Below are positions 1 through 7,105 of a DNA stretch of 14,378 bases, piece after piece. The stretch is taken from assembly GCA_964472545.1 (NCBI GenBank), contig CAYYNP010000262.1, positions 1 through 14,378 of the forward strand, in the 5' to 3' direction. Both the position numbers and the translations under genes were made by a program. Each line of letters begins with the position of its first letter. The stretch's first letter is position 1. Source of the DNA: CAYYNP01 sp964472545 (GTDB lineage Bacteria > Planctomycetota > Planctomycetia > Pirellulales > Thermoguttaceae). Under the pieces are notes generated by a model that worked only from the letters and a program-made list of their open reading frames with translations, ran no database searches and had not been told where the DNA came from.

Positions 1-1
1 T

Positions 2-54
2 CGGAGCCAGTCCCCTTTTTCCACTCCCGCGAATCGACTTTGCAGTTCTCCTGG
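2..54 (+). repeat. Left copy of a window-terminal inverted repeat
   Basis: Positions 2-20 (CGGAGCCAGTCCCCTTTTT) are the exact reverse complement of 14356-14374. Positions 37-54 (ACTTTGCAGTTCTCCTGG) are the exact reverse complement of 14325-14342. The spacer between the arms is 16 bases here and 13 in the other copy, and shares CTCCCGC. Two perfect matches of 19 and 18 bases in the same order cannot be chance, so this is a real repeated element of about 53 bases. I infer a multicopy dispersed repeat (REP-like, or debris of a mobile element), because both copies sit at the very ends of the window, where a short-read assembly would break. No transposase lies next to it. Confidence 0.85.
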
Positions 55-138
55 CCACTTGCCGGCGATGCGGGCGGCGGCAACGACCGTCCGGACACGT
101 CGGCCACGCGCCTTCGCCGAGCTTTCGACCGCGTCATG

Positions 139-147
139 TGATATACT
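139..147 (+). promoter_or_regulatory. Possible extended -10 promoter of the enolase-superfamily gene
   Basis: TGATATACT has the form TG-N-TATAAT (hexamer TATACT, five of six matches). It lies 50 bases before the ATG at 198. No convincing -35 box is found 16-18 bases upstream, which is tolerable for an extended -10 promoter. Similar TGN-TAnnnT motifs precede the genes at 5144 and 8706, which modestly supports the call. Confidence 0.35.
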
Positions 148-197
148 CTCGAGCAATGCAATAGGGCCACGCCGGAACGTTCCCTTGGGAGAAGATC

Positions 198-1406
198 ATG
201 CACCGACGTCAATTCCTTCAGTCCGTGGCGGCGTCGACGCTCTTGGGTCGGGTCGCACGGGCGGAGTCGCTTCCCTCGGATCTGAAGATCACCAGGATCG
301 TCAGCTTCGACCTGCACACGCGGCGGGCGAAATACGTGGGCAAGAACGCCGTGCGCGGCGATCACGGCCAAAGCTCGCGCGATCGCATGGCACGGCTCTA
401 CACCAATCTGGGCATCGAAGCCGTGGGCCGCTGCTGGAAGGAGAAGGAGGCACTCGCGCAGTTGTTGGGCAAGAACCCCTTTGAGGACTTCGAGCTTGCC
501 TCGCGAAAGATGCCCGGCCCGTTGGGCAGCCGAACCATGGTGCTCTGGGACCTGGCCGGCAAGGTCTTGAAGAAGCCCGTCTACCGGCTGTTGGGCGGCG
601 AGAAACCGGGCCAGCAAGCCGGCAACGTGCCGGTCTACGACGGCTCGATCTACTTCGCCGACCTGATGCCGCAGCACGCCGCACGGTGGCAAGATCGCTT
701 CAAAGAGGAGATCGACATGGGGATGCGGGCCGGCCACCGCGCCTTCAAGATCAAGATCGGCCGAGGGAAGAAATGGATGGACCGCAAGGCGGGTGACGCC
801 CGAGACGTGGAAGTCGTCAAAACGATCCGCGAGCACGCCGGCGACGACGTCCTGCTGGTGGTCGACGCCAACAACGGATACGACCTGAACGGCGCCAAGC
901 AGTTTCTCGACCGCACCGCCGGCCTGGAAATCGGCTTCATCGAAGAGCCGTTCCCCGAGCAGGTGCCGCAGTGCCTGGAACTGAAGCAGTACATTGCCGA
1001 ACGGGGCTACAAGACGCTGCTGGCCGACGGCGAAGGCCGGGACGACGTGGAATTCTATCGGCCGTTCGTCGAGGCCAAAGCGCTCGACGTGCTGCAAGGC
1101 GACATGTACGTACTCGGCATCGAAGGCATCCTCGCCGAGGCAGCGATGGCCCAGCCCCAGGGGATTCTCGTGGCACCGCACAACTGGAGTTCCCTGTTGT
1201 CGTTATTCATGCAAGTCCACGTCGGTCTGGTGGTGCCCAATTTCTACCGTGCCGAGCACGACCCGCTTAACAGCGACGTCTTGATCGCCGACGGCTACAA
1301 GATCGACGACGGGGTCTGTTCGGTCCCGGAAGCCCCCGGGTTTGGGCTGGCGATCGACGAGAGCAAGTTTGGCCGCGTATCCGTGAACTTCGACCTGAGG
1401 GCCTAA
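198..1406 (+). CDS. Tat-exported mandelate racemase/muconate lactonizing enzyme family protein (enolase superfamily)
   Basis: The 402-residue protein starts with a twin-arginine leader (HRRQFLQSVAAS, residues 2-13) with a likely cleavage near residue 22, so it should be exported folded. The rest has the order of the MR/MLE group: an N-terminal capping domain (about 30-140), then a barrel with the KIK lysine pair (184, 186), metal ligands Asp223 (VVDANNGY), Glu249 or 250 (FIEEPFPE) and Asp277 or Glu279 (LLADGEG), and the catalytic-type His328 (APHNW). Members abstract a proton alpha to a carboxylate; many are sugar-acid dehydratases or epimerases. The substrate cannot be read from sequence. 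GGGAGAAG precedes the chosen ATG at a suitable distance. The gene converges on the lyase gene with only 30 bases between, so a shared role in uronic-acid or polysaccharide breakdown is plausible but inferred. An exported member is unusual; most characterised relatives are cytoplasmic. Confidence 0.88.
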   Translation: MHRRQFLQSVAASTLLGRVARAESLPSDLKITRIVSFDLHTRRAKYVGKNAVRGDHGQSSRDRMARLYTNLGIEAVGRCWKEKEALAQLLGKNPFEDFELASRKMPGPLGSRTMVLWDLAGKVLKKPVYRLLGGEKPGQQAGNVPVYDGSIYFADLMPQHAARWQDRFKEEIDMGMRAGHRAFKIKIGRGKKWMDRKAGDARDVEVVKTIREHAGDDVLLVVDANNGYDLNGAKQFLDRTAGLEIGFIEEPFPEQVPQCLELKQYIAERGYKTLLADGEGRDDVEFYRPFVEAKALDVLQGDMYVLGIEGILAEAAMAQPQGILVAPHNWSSLLSLFMQVHVGLVVPNFYRAEHDPLNSDVLIADGYKIDDGVCSVPEAPGFGLAIDESKFGRVSVNFDLRA

Positions 1407-1436
1407 CGCGACGCGAGCACGGGCCGGAAGGAACCA

Positions 1437-3467
1437 TCACGGAGATTGCGTGAACCACGCGGGCACCGTCAATTGCGTCTTCGCGCCGTCCACCTTCACT
1501 TCGATCTGCTGCGGTCCGCTGATCCGATACGATGCCTTCGGCGGGGTTGTTTCGCCGGCGTTCGTGGCGGTCAGCACGTGCAGGAAGACGGTTCTTGCGG
1601 TGCCGTTTCCCGGATCGATCTGCACGACGTGCCGGCCGTACTCGCAGTGGAAGGCGTTTCCGGCGACCGGTCCTTGCGGCGTGCCTGACGGGTCGTACGC
1701 CGCCGCTTTTCCGTCGCCGTGGAGTACGAGTCGATAGTTGCGGGGCAGGAGCGTTTGACAGAACAGCCGGCCTTCGTCGTGCTTGGGCTTTAGCGCCGGA
1801 TCGGCCCAGCCCATCTCCGGCGCCGTGTTGGCAAGGGTCAACGTGCGGTCGCCGATCTCGGGGCGGTTCACGGCGTGAAGCTGCCACTGCCGGCGGATTC
1901 CCGGCTTCGCGGTTTCGATAATATCCAACACGACGAGGTGCTTCTCGGCCAGCCAGACGAATTCCCGAATCCATCGCTTGCACTTGGCTTCCGGGTTCGT
2001 CCTGGTCAGGTCGGCACGGCAGCGGGCCTCGCCGCGGCGGACCTGCCAGTCGGTGATGCGAGCCACGTCCAACTCGTTCCGCCGGCGGATCGCCAGCCAC
2101 TGGGCCCAAGTCGCGTGGTCGGTCTTCAGGCCTCGCCGGCTGTGCTGGTCGCCACGGTCTTCGGAAACGGCGGGATCGGTAAACAGCACCACGTTGGCCG
2201 AAATGGCGTTGCGATGGTATTGGTCGGCCGGCGAGTCATAGTGCGCGTATCGGCCGCTGCGGGCGGCAAGCGGCGCGTGCTTGAAGATCTGAAACTCCCC
2301 CGCCGCCACGCCTCCGTGTACGTTCATCGGATCGCCGCAACGGAAGAAGACGTGCGTCGCCTCGTCGGGCTGGCCCTCATCGGGCCACGCACTTCGAAAG
2401 AACCCGTAGCCGCAACTCTCACGGCCGAACAGTTCGGCGCGGGGAAGATCGACAAGCGGCTTGGCGATGAGCGTTGGATCGCGGAAGATCAGATGGTGGC
2501 GATATTCGGGATGGTAGAGCGCCGGCCCGAACCGGCAGGCCCAGCGCCGCGACCATGCCCGGCCGTAGCCGTTGCGGGTGACGTAACTGGCGATGTCCAA
2601 ACCCTGGCAAAACTGATCGTGCGTCTGCCAGTTGCCTCGAAACTGGTCGTTGATTTCGGTGAAGGCGAAACCGGGCCGCATGTACCAGAGATAGAACCGC
2701 ACGATGCCGTCGAGCCAATCTCCCTGCTGCGTGCGGATCCAATCGGCCGGATTACGATCGGTGGCCGACCACCAGGCGGCGCAGAGGCTGGGCAGGTCGA
2801 CGTAGGTGTAGTAGAGCGTATAGGTCGCCCCGGTGGCCGCCCCGTCGACCCACTCGTACGCCTTGAAGTATTCGTCGACGCCGAATTCACGGAACGTTTG
2901 CAAGTAACCCTCGGCCTTGCTGCTGACGCCCTGAAGCGCCAGCCCCGCCACACACAGACCCGCCAGGGCACCCGGCGTACGGCTGTAGAAGAAGGGGGCA
3001 TGCCCGCCGCGCACGTGGGCCACGGCCGCGTCGGCCGCCCGTTCGATCTTTGCGATCGTGGCCCGACGCGTCGATTCGTCGAGGTCGTCGTACAGCCAAT
3101 CGAACAGCGCCGCCAATCGGACGAGCTTCACGCCGCGGTCGCTCCACGTCCCGCCGTCGGCGTCCATTCGCTTTAGCCCCGCGATCGCGGCGTCCAGGTC
3201 TTCCCGCCTCCCGTCGAGCATCCACAATAGGCCGCGTCCTGTGGGCCGAGCCTGCCACTTTGCTCTCGCCCCGGCGAACTCGGGCTGCTGAAGACGGGTG
3301 CGCAGCTTCTCGATCGTAAGACCCTCGAACGCGTCTCGGCGGAGGAAGATCCGCGGCCGCACATTGAGCACGCGGGCCTCGAACGGGTTTTCGTTGGCGG
3401 CTCGCGCCATCGGGCCCGGCATAGACCACAGCACAGCGAGCGCACACCACGCTATCGGCCGAATCAT
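1437..3467 (-). CDS. Secreted heparinase II/III-like polysaccharide lyase
   Basis: The protein is 676 residues. Residues 1-23 form a signal peptide (MIRPIAWCALAVLW..., cut after ARA). Residues about 40-345 are an alpha/alpha-toroid rich in Trp, Tyr and Asp (LFDWLYDDLD, WVDGAATGATYT, NDQFRGNWQTHDQF). From about 350 onward lies the beta-sandwich typical of heparinase II/III-like lyases, including the conserved His384 region (DPMNVHGGVAAGEF), the SGRYAHYDSPADQYHRN stretch with His418, and a late beta-rich region. Family members cleave acidic polysaccharides by beta-elimination in the periplasm or outside the cell; the substrate is unknown here. The reading frame is open much further upstream, but the start at 3467 gives a proper signal peptide and overlaps the stop of the upstream peptidase gene (ATGA), indicating translational coupling; AAGGGAA lies just before it. 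It could instead be a non-catalytic relative, since Tyr/His placement was judged by eye. Confidence 0.82.
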   Translation of the reverse strand: MIRPIAWCALAVLWSMPGPMARAANENPFEARVLNVRPRIFLRRDAFEGLTIEKLRTRLQQPEFAGARAKWQARPTGRGLLWMLDGRREDLDAAIAGLKRMDADGGTWSDRGVKLVRLAALFDWLYDDLDESTRRATIAKIERAADAAVAHVRGGHAPFFYSRTPGALAGLCVAGLALQGVSSKAEGYLQTFREFGVDEYFKAYEWVDGAATGATYTLYYTYVDLPSLCAAWWSATDRNPADWIRTQQGDWLDGIVRFYLWYMRPGFAFTEINDQFRGNWQTHDQFCQGLDIASYVTRNGYGRAWSRRWACRFGPALYHPEYRHHLIFRDPTLIAKPLVDLPRAELFGRESCGYGFFRSAWPDEGQPDEATHVFFRCGDPMNVHGGVAAGEFQIFKHAPLAARSGRYAHYDSPADQYHRNAISANVVLFTDPAVSEDRGDQHSRRGLKTDHATWAQWLAIRRRNELDVARITDWQVRRGEARCRADLTRTNPEAKCKRWIREFVWLAEKHLVVLDIIETAKPGIRRQWQLHAVNRPEIGDRTLTLANTAPEMGWADPALKPKHDEGRLFCQTLLPRNYRLVLHGDGKAAAYDPSGTPQGPVAGNAFHCEYGRHVVQIDPGNGTARTVFLHVLTATNAGETTPPKASYRISGPQQIEVKVDGAKTQLTVPAWFTQSP

Positions 3468-4738
3468 CGCGAGTTCCCTTCCGGCGCGTCCGCCGCCTCG
3501 AAATAATCGGCCAACACGGCACGAAAATCCCTGCCGAATTGTTCCCACGCCGCCCCGGAAGGATGCCGCTTCAGCCCGGCGATCCAGTTGCAGTTGAACT
3601 CCATGATACAGGCGTCGATCCCGTACCGCTCGAACAGGCCTTCGCCCAGCGTGCCCGGGTTGCGGTGGCCGGGCCCGGAACTGCCCTCGGTAAACCAGGT
3701 ATGCTTGCGCAGCAACTGCTCGAACCGCCGCATCCGCTCGAGATACCGCGGCAGAGCCTCGATGGGCGGCCGAGAGATGTGCAGCCCGCCGCTCTCGTCG
3801 TTGTGCATGTCGATCGCCAGGTGCAGCGGTTTGTCCTGTTCGATCATCCGCCGGATCCACGATTCCAGGGCGTGATTCTCCGGCGCCAACTTCGGATCGG
3901 CCGGGCGGTCCCAGTTGCGGTTCAGGTCGCGGCCGAGCACGTTGAAGCGGGTCAGCCCCCGTGCGACGCCGTCTTTGTTGGCCATCGGCATCACGTAGAC
4001 AGAACACCACTCGAGACACGCGCGCGAGGTTTCGTCGTCTTCGAGCAGCGCACGGAGCAAGCCCTGCGCCATCCAGTTTCCGCCCGGCTCCCAGGCATGC
4101 GCCCGCGCCCGGAGCAACACGCGATGAGGCGCCTGCGGATCGCCCACGCGAACGATCTCCAGCGGGCGGCCTTCGACGGTCTTGCCAATCGTCTCGATCT
4201 CGACCAGCCGATGCGGGCGGATCTCGTCGAGCAGCCGTTCGAGGTCCGTCAGCCTATACGGCTCCAATCGTGCCAGGTAGAGCGACGGGCCGTCGAGACG
4301 AATCTGAACCCGCAACGAGTTGCCTTCCAACAACTCCGTCGGCACCACGCGCCAGCGTTCGCCGTCCGGCGATACGTAGCAGATGCTCTTGTCCGACACG
4401 GCGGCACCCGGCCGGCCGTTGTAGATGTTGTCGAAGTTATGCAGCACCAGCGTCACATCGGTGCCGGGTTTTCCCTGGAGTTGGAAATGCCAGTGTCCGG
4501 CCGCGCGGTTGGGGGAGTTTCGCTCGTAGTCGTAGAGCAGTCGCACGTGAACCGTCCCGTCGGCGTCGGTCTCCCACTGCAGCGGCGAGGCGTTCTCGAA
4601 TCCCCAGTTGACGAACGCCAGCGCAGGCTTCGCTACCGCCGGCTCCTCGGCAGCACGGGAGGTGGTTGTGAAAAGAGCACTCCCGGCTATCGCACAACCG
4701 ACGGCAACGTACTGGTACAGATATCGCGGCACGTTCAT
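3464..4738 (-). CDS. Secreted M14-family zinc carboxypeptidase (Nna1/cytosolic carboxypeptidase-like)
   Basis: The protein is 424 residues with a signal peptide (about 1-30, hydrophobic YVAVGCAIAGSALF, then a RAA|EE-type cut). Residues about 40-160 form a beta-rich N-domain like that of Nna1/CCP peptidases (FENASPLQWE..., GHWHFQLQG). Residues about 178-410 are the M14 catalytic domain: zinc ligands His214 and Glu217 (AHAWEPGGNW) and His312 (AIDMHNDESGG), the substrate-binding NRNW with Arg274, and the general base Glu380 (CIMEFN). All key residues are present, so it is probably active, removing C-terminal residues or cleaving amide-linked peptide material outside the cytoplasm. The start at 4738 is preferred over in-frame codons further upstream because AAGGGAGCG lies six bases before it and the leader follows at once. 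It is the first gene of a coupled pair with the lyase, suggesting joint attack on a glycopeptide or peptide-bearing polysaccharide (inference). Confidence 0.87.
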   Translation of the reverse strand: MNVPRYLYQYVAVGCAIAGSALFTTTSRAAEEPAVAKPALAFVNWGFENASPLQWETDADGTVHVRLLYDYERNSPNRAAGHWHFQLQGKPGTDVTLVLHNFDNIYNGRPGAAVSDKSICYVSPDGERWRVVPTELLEGNSLRVQIRLDGPSLYLARLEPYRLTDLERLLDEIRPHRLVEIETIGKTVEGRPLEIVRVGDPQAPHRVLLRARAHAWEPGGNWMAQGLLRALLEDDETSRACLEWCSVYVMPMANKDGVARGLTRFNVLGRDLNRNWDRPADPKLAPENHALESWIRRMIEQDKPLHLAIDMHNDESGGLHISRPPIEALPRYLERMRRFEQLLRKHTWFTEGSSGPGHRNPGTLGEGLFERYGIDACIMEFNCNWIAGLKRHPSGAAWEQFGRDFRAVLADYFEAADAPEGNSR

Positions 4739-4934
4739 TCTCGCTCCCTTGTTCTTCTCTCGGTTGTCCGCCAACGCAGTCACAACGCCGAGGTCAGCTT
4801 ACCAGACCAAAGCGTCGTTTCCAGCGAAATCCCGGCGTTTCCCGCGACGAAAAGGGAACACGACCGATATCGACACCGGCAGACGGACGGCAGATGCTCC
4901 AAAACGGTTCATTCGCGGTAGCCGAAGAAACACG

Positions 4935-5075
4935 CTACTCCAACGTCGGTTGAACCACCTCGCCTTTGGCCTGGGCTTCGCAGTTCTCGTAGGAGTTGAA
5001 GAAATCGGAGTTGCTGTCTGATGGGCGGGCGGGGGTCGAGGTGCCGGTGCAAACCGCTTTTCCCATTGTGTACAT
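4935..5075 (-). CDS. Possible 46-residue small protein, function unknown
   Basis: From ATG at 5075 the frame gives a 46-residue polar protein, MYTMGKAVCTGTSTPARPSD at the start, then a Ser/Asn/Phe-rich middle (NSDFFNSYENCEAQ) and an acidic end. It has two cysteines, no membrane segment and no domain I recognise. Support for a real gene: after the first few codons nearly all third positions are C or G, matching the true genes of this window; AGGA lies nine bases before the ATG. A second in-frame ATG at 5066 could also serve. The same frame is open upstream to 5144, but those codons look less biased. It is divergent from the ATPase operon and its start overlaps that operon's candidate promoter, so both calls cannot be fully trusted together. 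It might be a small regulator or antitoxin-like partner, but that is speculation. Confidence 0.4.
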   Translation of the reverse strand: MYTMGKAVCTGTSTPARPSDSNSDFFNSYENCEAQAKGEVVQPTLE

Positions 5076-5095
5076 GGGGAGTTTCCTGCTATCTT
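5066..5095 (+). promoter_or_regulatory. Candidate promoter of the ATPase-DUF4276 operon
   Basis: TTGTGT (5066-5071) and TATCTT (5090-5095) are separated by 18 bases, and the -10 is preceded by TG one base upstream (TGCTATCTT), an extended -10 form. A start of transcription near 5102 would leave a leader of about 40 bases before the ATG at 5144. Each box matches its consensus only partly, so this is a candidate by spacing and position. Confidence 0.35.
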
Positions 5096-5131
5096 TGACT
5101 TGACGTTTGAGGATTCCCCCCCTGGTGGGAT

Positions 5132-5136
5132 GGAGG
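5132..5136 (+). promoter_or_regulatory. Ribosome binding site fixing the ATPase start at 5144
   Basis: GGAGG sits seven bases before ATG 5144 but only one base before the in-frame GTG at 5138. Spacing therefore favours the ATG, which trims two residues from the longest possible protein. Confidence 0.7.
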
Positions 5137-5143
5137 TGTGACA

Positions 5144-6391
5144 ATGGGCGAACCGGTTACTCCGTTTGTGCAGCGGGTCGTCCTGCGCAACTACAAGAGC
5201 ATTCGCGAGTGCGACGTGTCGCTTGGACCGTTGACGCTCTTGGTGGGGCCAAACGGGTCGGGGAAGAGCAACTTTCTGGATGCGTTGCGGTTTACCATGG
5301 AGGCGGTGCGCACGTCAGTACAGCAAGCGTTCGATAACCGCGACGGACCAGAACACGTCTTCTCTCGACTAGACACCGATCCGGCCGAGCTTGAGATCAG
5401 TCTGCAATTGGGCTTGCCAGATGGCCAGACGGCGTCGTTCAGATTCGTCCTCTTGCCGGATGAATCCATGGGGTTTGTCGTCGTGGAAGAGGACTGTGCC
5501 GTTCCCTCGGAAGACGGCACAACGGCCGAGTACGCAGTTCGACGGGGAAAAGTGACACATGCCACTTTCGATCTGCGACCGCCCGTTTCGAGCGATCGGC
5601 TCTACCTGACAAGCGCCTCCAACTTCCCCGAATTCCGCGGATTGTTCGACCTGCTCACGGGCATCCTCTTCTACAAGATCAATCCGGCGCGAATTAGGGC
5701 AAGACCGTTCTCGGGGCGAGGCGCGCTGTGGTCAGATGGCGGCGGCATCGGCCGCGTGCTGCGTCGACTCGCCGACAGCCGTCCGGAGTTGAGGGATCGA
5801 ATTGAAGAGTACACCCGTGCGATCCTTCCCTATCTTGATCGGATATCCGTCGAGTCACTGAGCGAGTTCGTGCATCGGCATGGCGGAAGCGATGCAATCG
5901 TGACGAAGGACATGGAGAAGCAGTTCCTGTGGTTTGTCATTCGCGCGGGCAATCGAGAAATCTACTTCGAAGCTCGGAATATGTCAGACGGGACGCTTCA
6001 TGCGTTGGGTGTTCTGGTTGCGCTGTTCCAGTGTGCGGATCAGCCTAACGGCTATACGTTCTCCCTTGTGGGCATCGAAGAACCCGAGGCAACCGTGCAT
6101 CCGGCTGCCGCCGGTGTGCTGTTCGATGCACTGCACGAAGCCTCTCACTTCGTCCAGGTCGTGGCGACGACGCACAGTGCCGAGCTGCTAGACATCAAGC
6201 ACGTGGACCCCGACTCGCTCTTGATCGTGGACTTGGCTGAGGGCGAAACCGTCATTGGCCCAGCCGATGAGACGACAAGATCGATCATGCGGGATCGGTT
6301 GGCCACTGCGGGAGAACTGCTGAGGGACCGTCAACTGCGGGCCGCAACTCACCCATCTCGCCCCGTCGGCGTTGAAACCGACGGTGGCTGA
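5144..6391 (+). CDS. AAA-type ATPase of the OLD/RecF-like (ABC-class) group, probable defence protein
   Basis: The 415-residue protein opens with a strand-helix unit typical of these ATPases (VVLRNYKSIRECDVSLGPL, residues 12-30), then Walker A GPNGSGKS (35-42, Lys41), a variable middle of about 230 residues, an ABC-signature-like NMSDGTL (279-285), Walker B with catalytic glutamate (SLVGIEEPE, 307-315) and the switch histidine His344 (ATTHSAELLD). All ATPase motifs are present, so it should hydrolyse ATP. There is no nuclease domain in the chain itself; the adjacent DUF4276 gene, 22 bases downstream, supplies a TOPRIM-like partner, as in split OLD, Abi or PARIS-like systems. No signal peptide, so cytoplasmic. 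Its third codon positions are less GC-rich than those of neighbouring genes, hinting at later acquisition. Defence function is inferred from architecture; a DNA-repair or housekeeping role is not excluded. Confidence 0.85.
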   Translation: MGEPVTPFVQRVVLRNYKSIRECDVSLGPLTLLVGPNGSGKSNFLDALRFTMEAVRTSVQQAFDNRDGPEHVFSRLDTDPAELEISLQLGLPDGQTASFRFVLLPDESMGFVVVEEDCAVPSEDGTTAEYAVRRGKVTHATFDLRPPVSSDRLYLTSASNFPEFRGLFDLLTGILFYKINPARIRARPFSGRGALWSDGGGIGRVLRRLADSRPELRDRIEEYTRAILPYLDRISVESLSEFVHRHGGSDAIVTKDMEKQFLWFVIRAGNREIYFEARNMSDGTLHALGVLVALFQCADQPNGYTFSLVGIEEPEATVHPAAAGVLFDALHEASHFVQVVATTHSAELLDIKHVDPDSLLIVDLAEGETVIGPADETTRSIMRDRLATAGELLRDRQLRAATHPSRPVGVETDGG

Positions 6392-6413
6392 TTCTCCTTC
6401 TGGCAGGGCACCA

Positions 6414-7031
6414 ATGATTCTGAACTTAGGCTGCATTGTTGAGGGGCACGGCGACGTGGCAGCCGTGCCGGAGTTGGTGCGACGGTTTCAGCAAGTGTTG
6501 GACCCGGGCGTCGGGCTTGAGATTCGGCCGCCGACTCGCGCCGGAAGGTACCAACTCGTCAAGGAGGGAGAGGTCGAACGCCAGGTAGAACGGCTCGCAA
6601 GGCAACTCTCGCCGCCGCGGGCAATTCTGATCCTGATCGATGCCGAAATAGACTGCCCCGCCGAACTGGCACCGCATATTCTGGCTCGCGCCCAGCGTGC
6701 CCAATCGAATGTTCCCTTCGGAGTGGTATTGGCGAAGTTCGAGTACGAGGCGTGGTTCCTGGCCGCCATCGAGTCGCTCAGAGGGAAACGTGGCCTGGCG
6801 ACAGACACGCCGCAGGTGGACGATCCAGAGGCCATACGCGGTGCCAAGGAGTTCTTGAGAAGCCACATGGTAGGCTCTCGGACGTACTCCGAGAGAGCGG
6901 ACCAACCGGCAATGACCGCCTTGTTCGACATGCAGACCGCCCGCGAGCGTTCCCCCTCATTCGACAAATGCTGGCGCGAAGTCGAACGGCTGTCCAACGA
7001 AGTCTCGGCGGATCAAGGCGGCGCTCCCTGA
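6414..7031 (+). CDS. DUF4276 family protein, TOPRIM-like partner of the upstream ATPase
   Basis: The 205-residue protein has the family's hallmarks: an N-terminal CIVEGHGDVAAVPELVRR (residues 7-24) with Glu10, an acidic cluster after a beta strand (ILILIDAEIDCPAE, Asp76, Glu78 and Asp80), EYEAWFLAAIE (110-120), and a C-terminal ADQPAMTALFD...SPSFDK motif. The Glu plus acidic-triad arrangement resembles TOPRIM metal sites, suggesting a nuclease or nucleotide-processing effector; this is inferred, not shown. The ATG at 6414 is chosen because AGGG lies just upstream. TTG 6372 and GTG 6384 are in frame and would overlap the ATPase stop at 6389-6391, so coupling is possible. It is cytoplasmic by sequence and almost certainly cotranscribed with the ATPase. 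After it, 74 bases separate it from the convergent aldo/keto reductase gene. Confidence 0.82.
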   Translation: MILNLGCIVEGHGDVAAVPELVRRFQQVLDPGVGLEIRPPTRAGRYQLVKEGEVERQVERLARQLSPPRAILILIDAEIDCPAELAPHILARAQRAQSNVPFGVVLAKFEYEAWFLAAIESLRGKRGLATDTPQVDDPEAIRGAKEFLRSHMVGSRTYSERADQPAMTALFDMQTARERSPSFDKCWREVERLSNEVSADQGGAP

Positions 7032-7105
7032 ATCGCCGGATCACATACTCTGCCCCTTTACCCCGTCGAACAGACCAGACGACGCCACCGCGCCGGCAAC
7101 CCCGA

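Larger units (their letters stand above)
4739..5143. other. Divergent spacer between the peptidase-lyase operon and the ATPase operon
   Basis: This 405-base stretch holds one plausible small gene (minus strand, 4935-5075) and a candidate plus-strand promoter near its right end, annotated separately. On the minus strand TGGTAAGCT (4803-4795) is a weak extended -10 candidate for the peptidase gene. An imperfect palindrome (CCCAT...ATGGG, 5062-5079) surrounds TGTACA. Nothing recognisable is seen in 4804-4934. Confidence 0.5.

Noticed and set aside
1448..1460. Small hairpin GCGTG-AAC-CACGC near the convergent gene ends as a terminator
   Set aside because: Only five base pairs, no T-tract, and it lies inside the last codons of the lyase gene.
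3468..4019. N-terminal extension of the lyase reading frame by about 180 codons
   Set aside because: It lies wholly within the peptidase gene in another frame; the start at 3467 gives a signal peptide and a coupled ATGA overlap.
1875..4921. Long open frames on the plus strand opposite the lyase and peptidase genes (over 400 codons each)
   Set aside because: They are antisense shadows produced by the G/C-rich third positions; no domain, leader or ribosome site supports them, while the minus-strand proteins have clear motifs.
5549..5570. AAAGTG...CACTTT inverted repeat
   Set aside because: It lies within the ATPase coding region with a six-base stem, as expected by chance.
7037..7060. On the minus strand, TAAAGGGGCAGAGTATGTG resembles in style the AAAAAGGGGACTGGCTCC arm of the terminal repeat
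   Set aside because: The match is limited to a short A-then-G run; not enough to call another copy.
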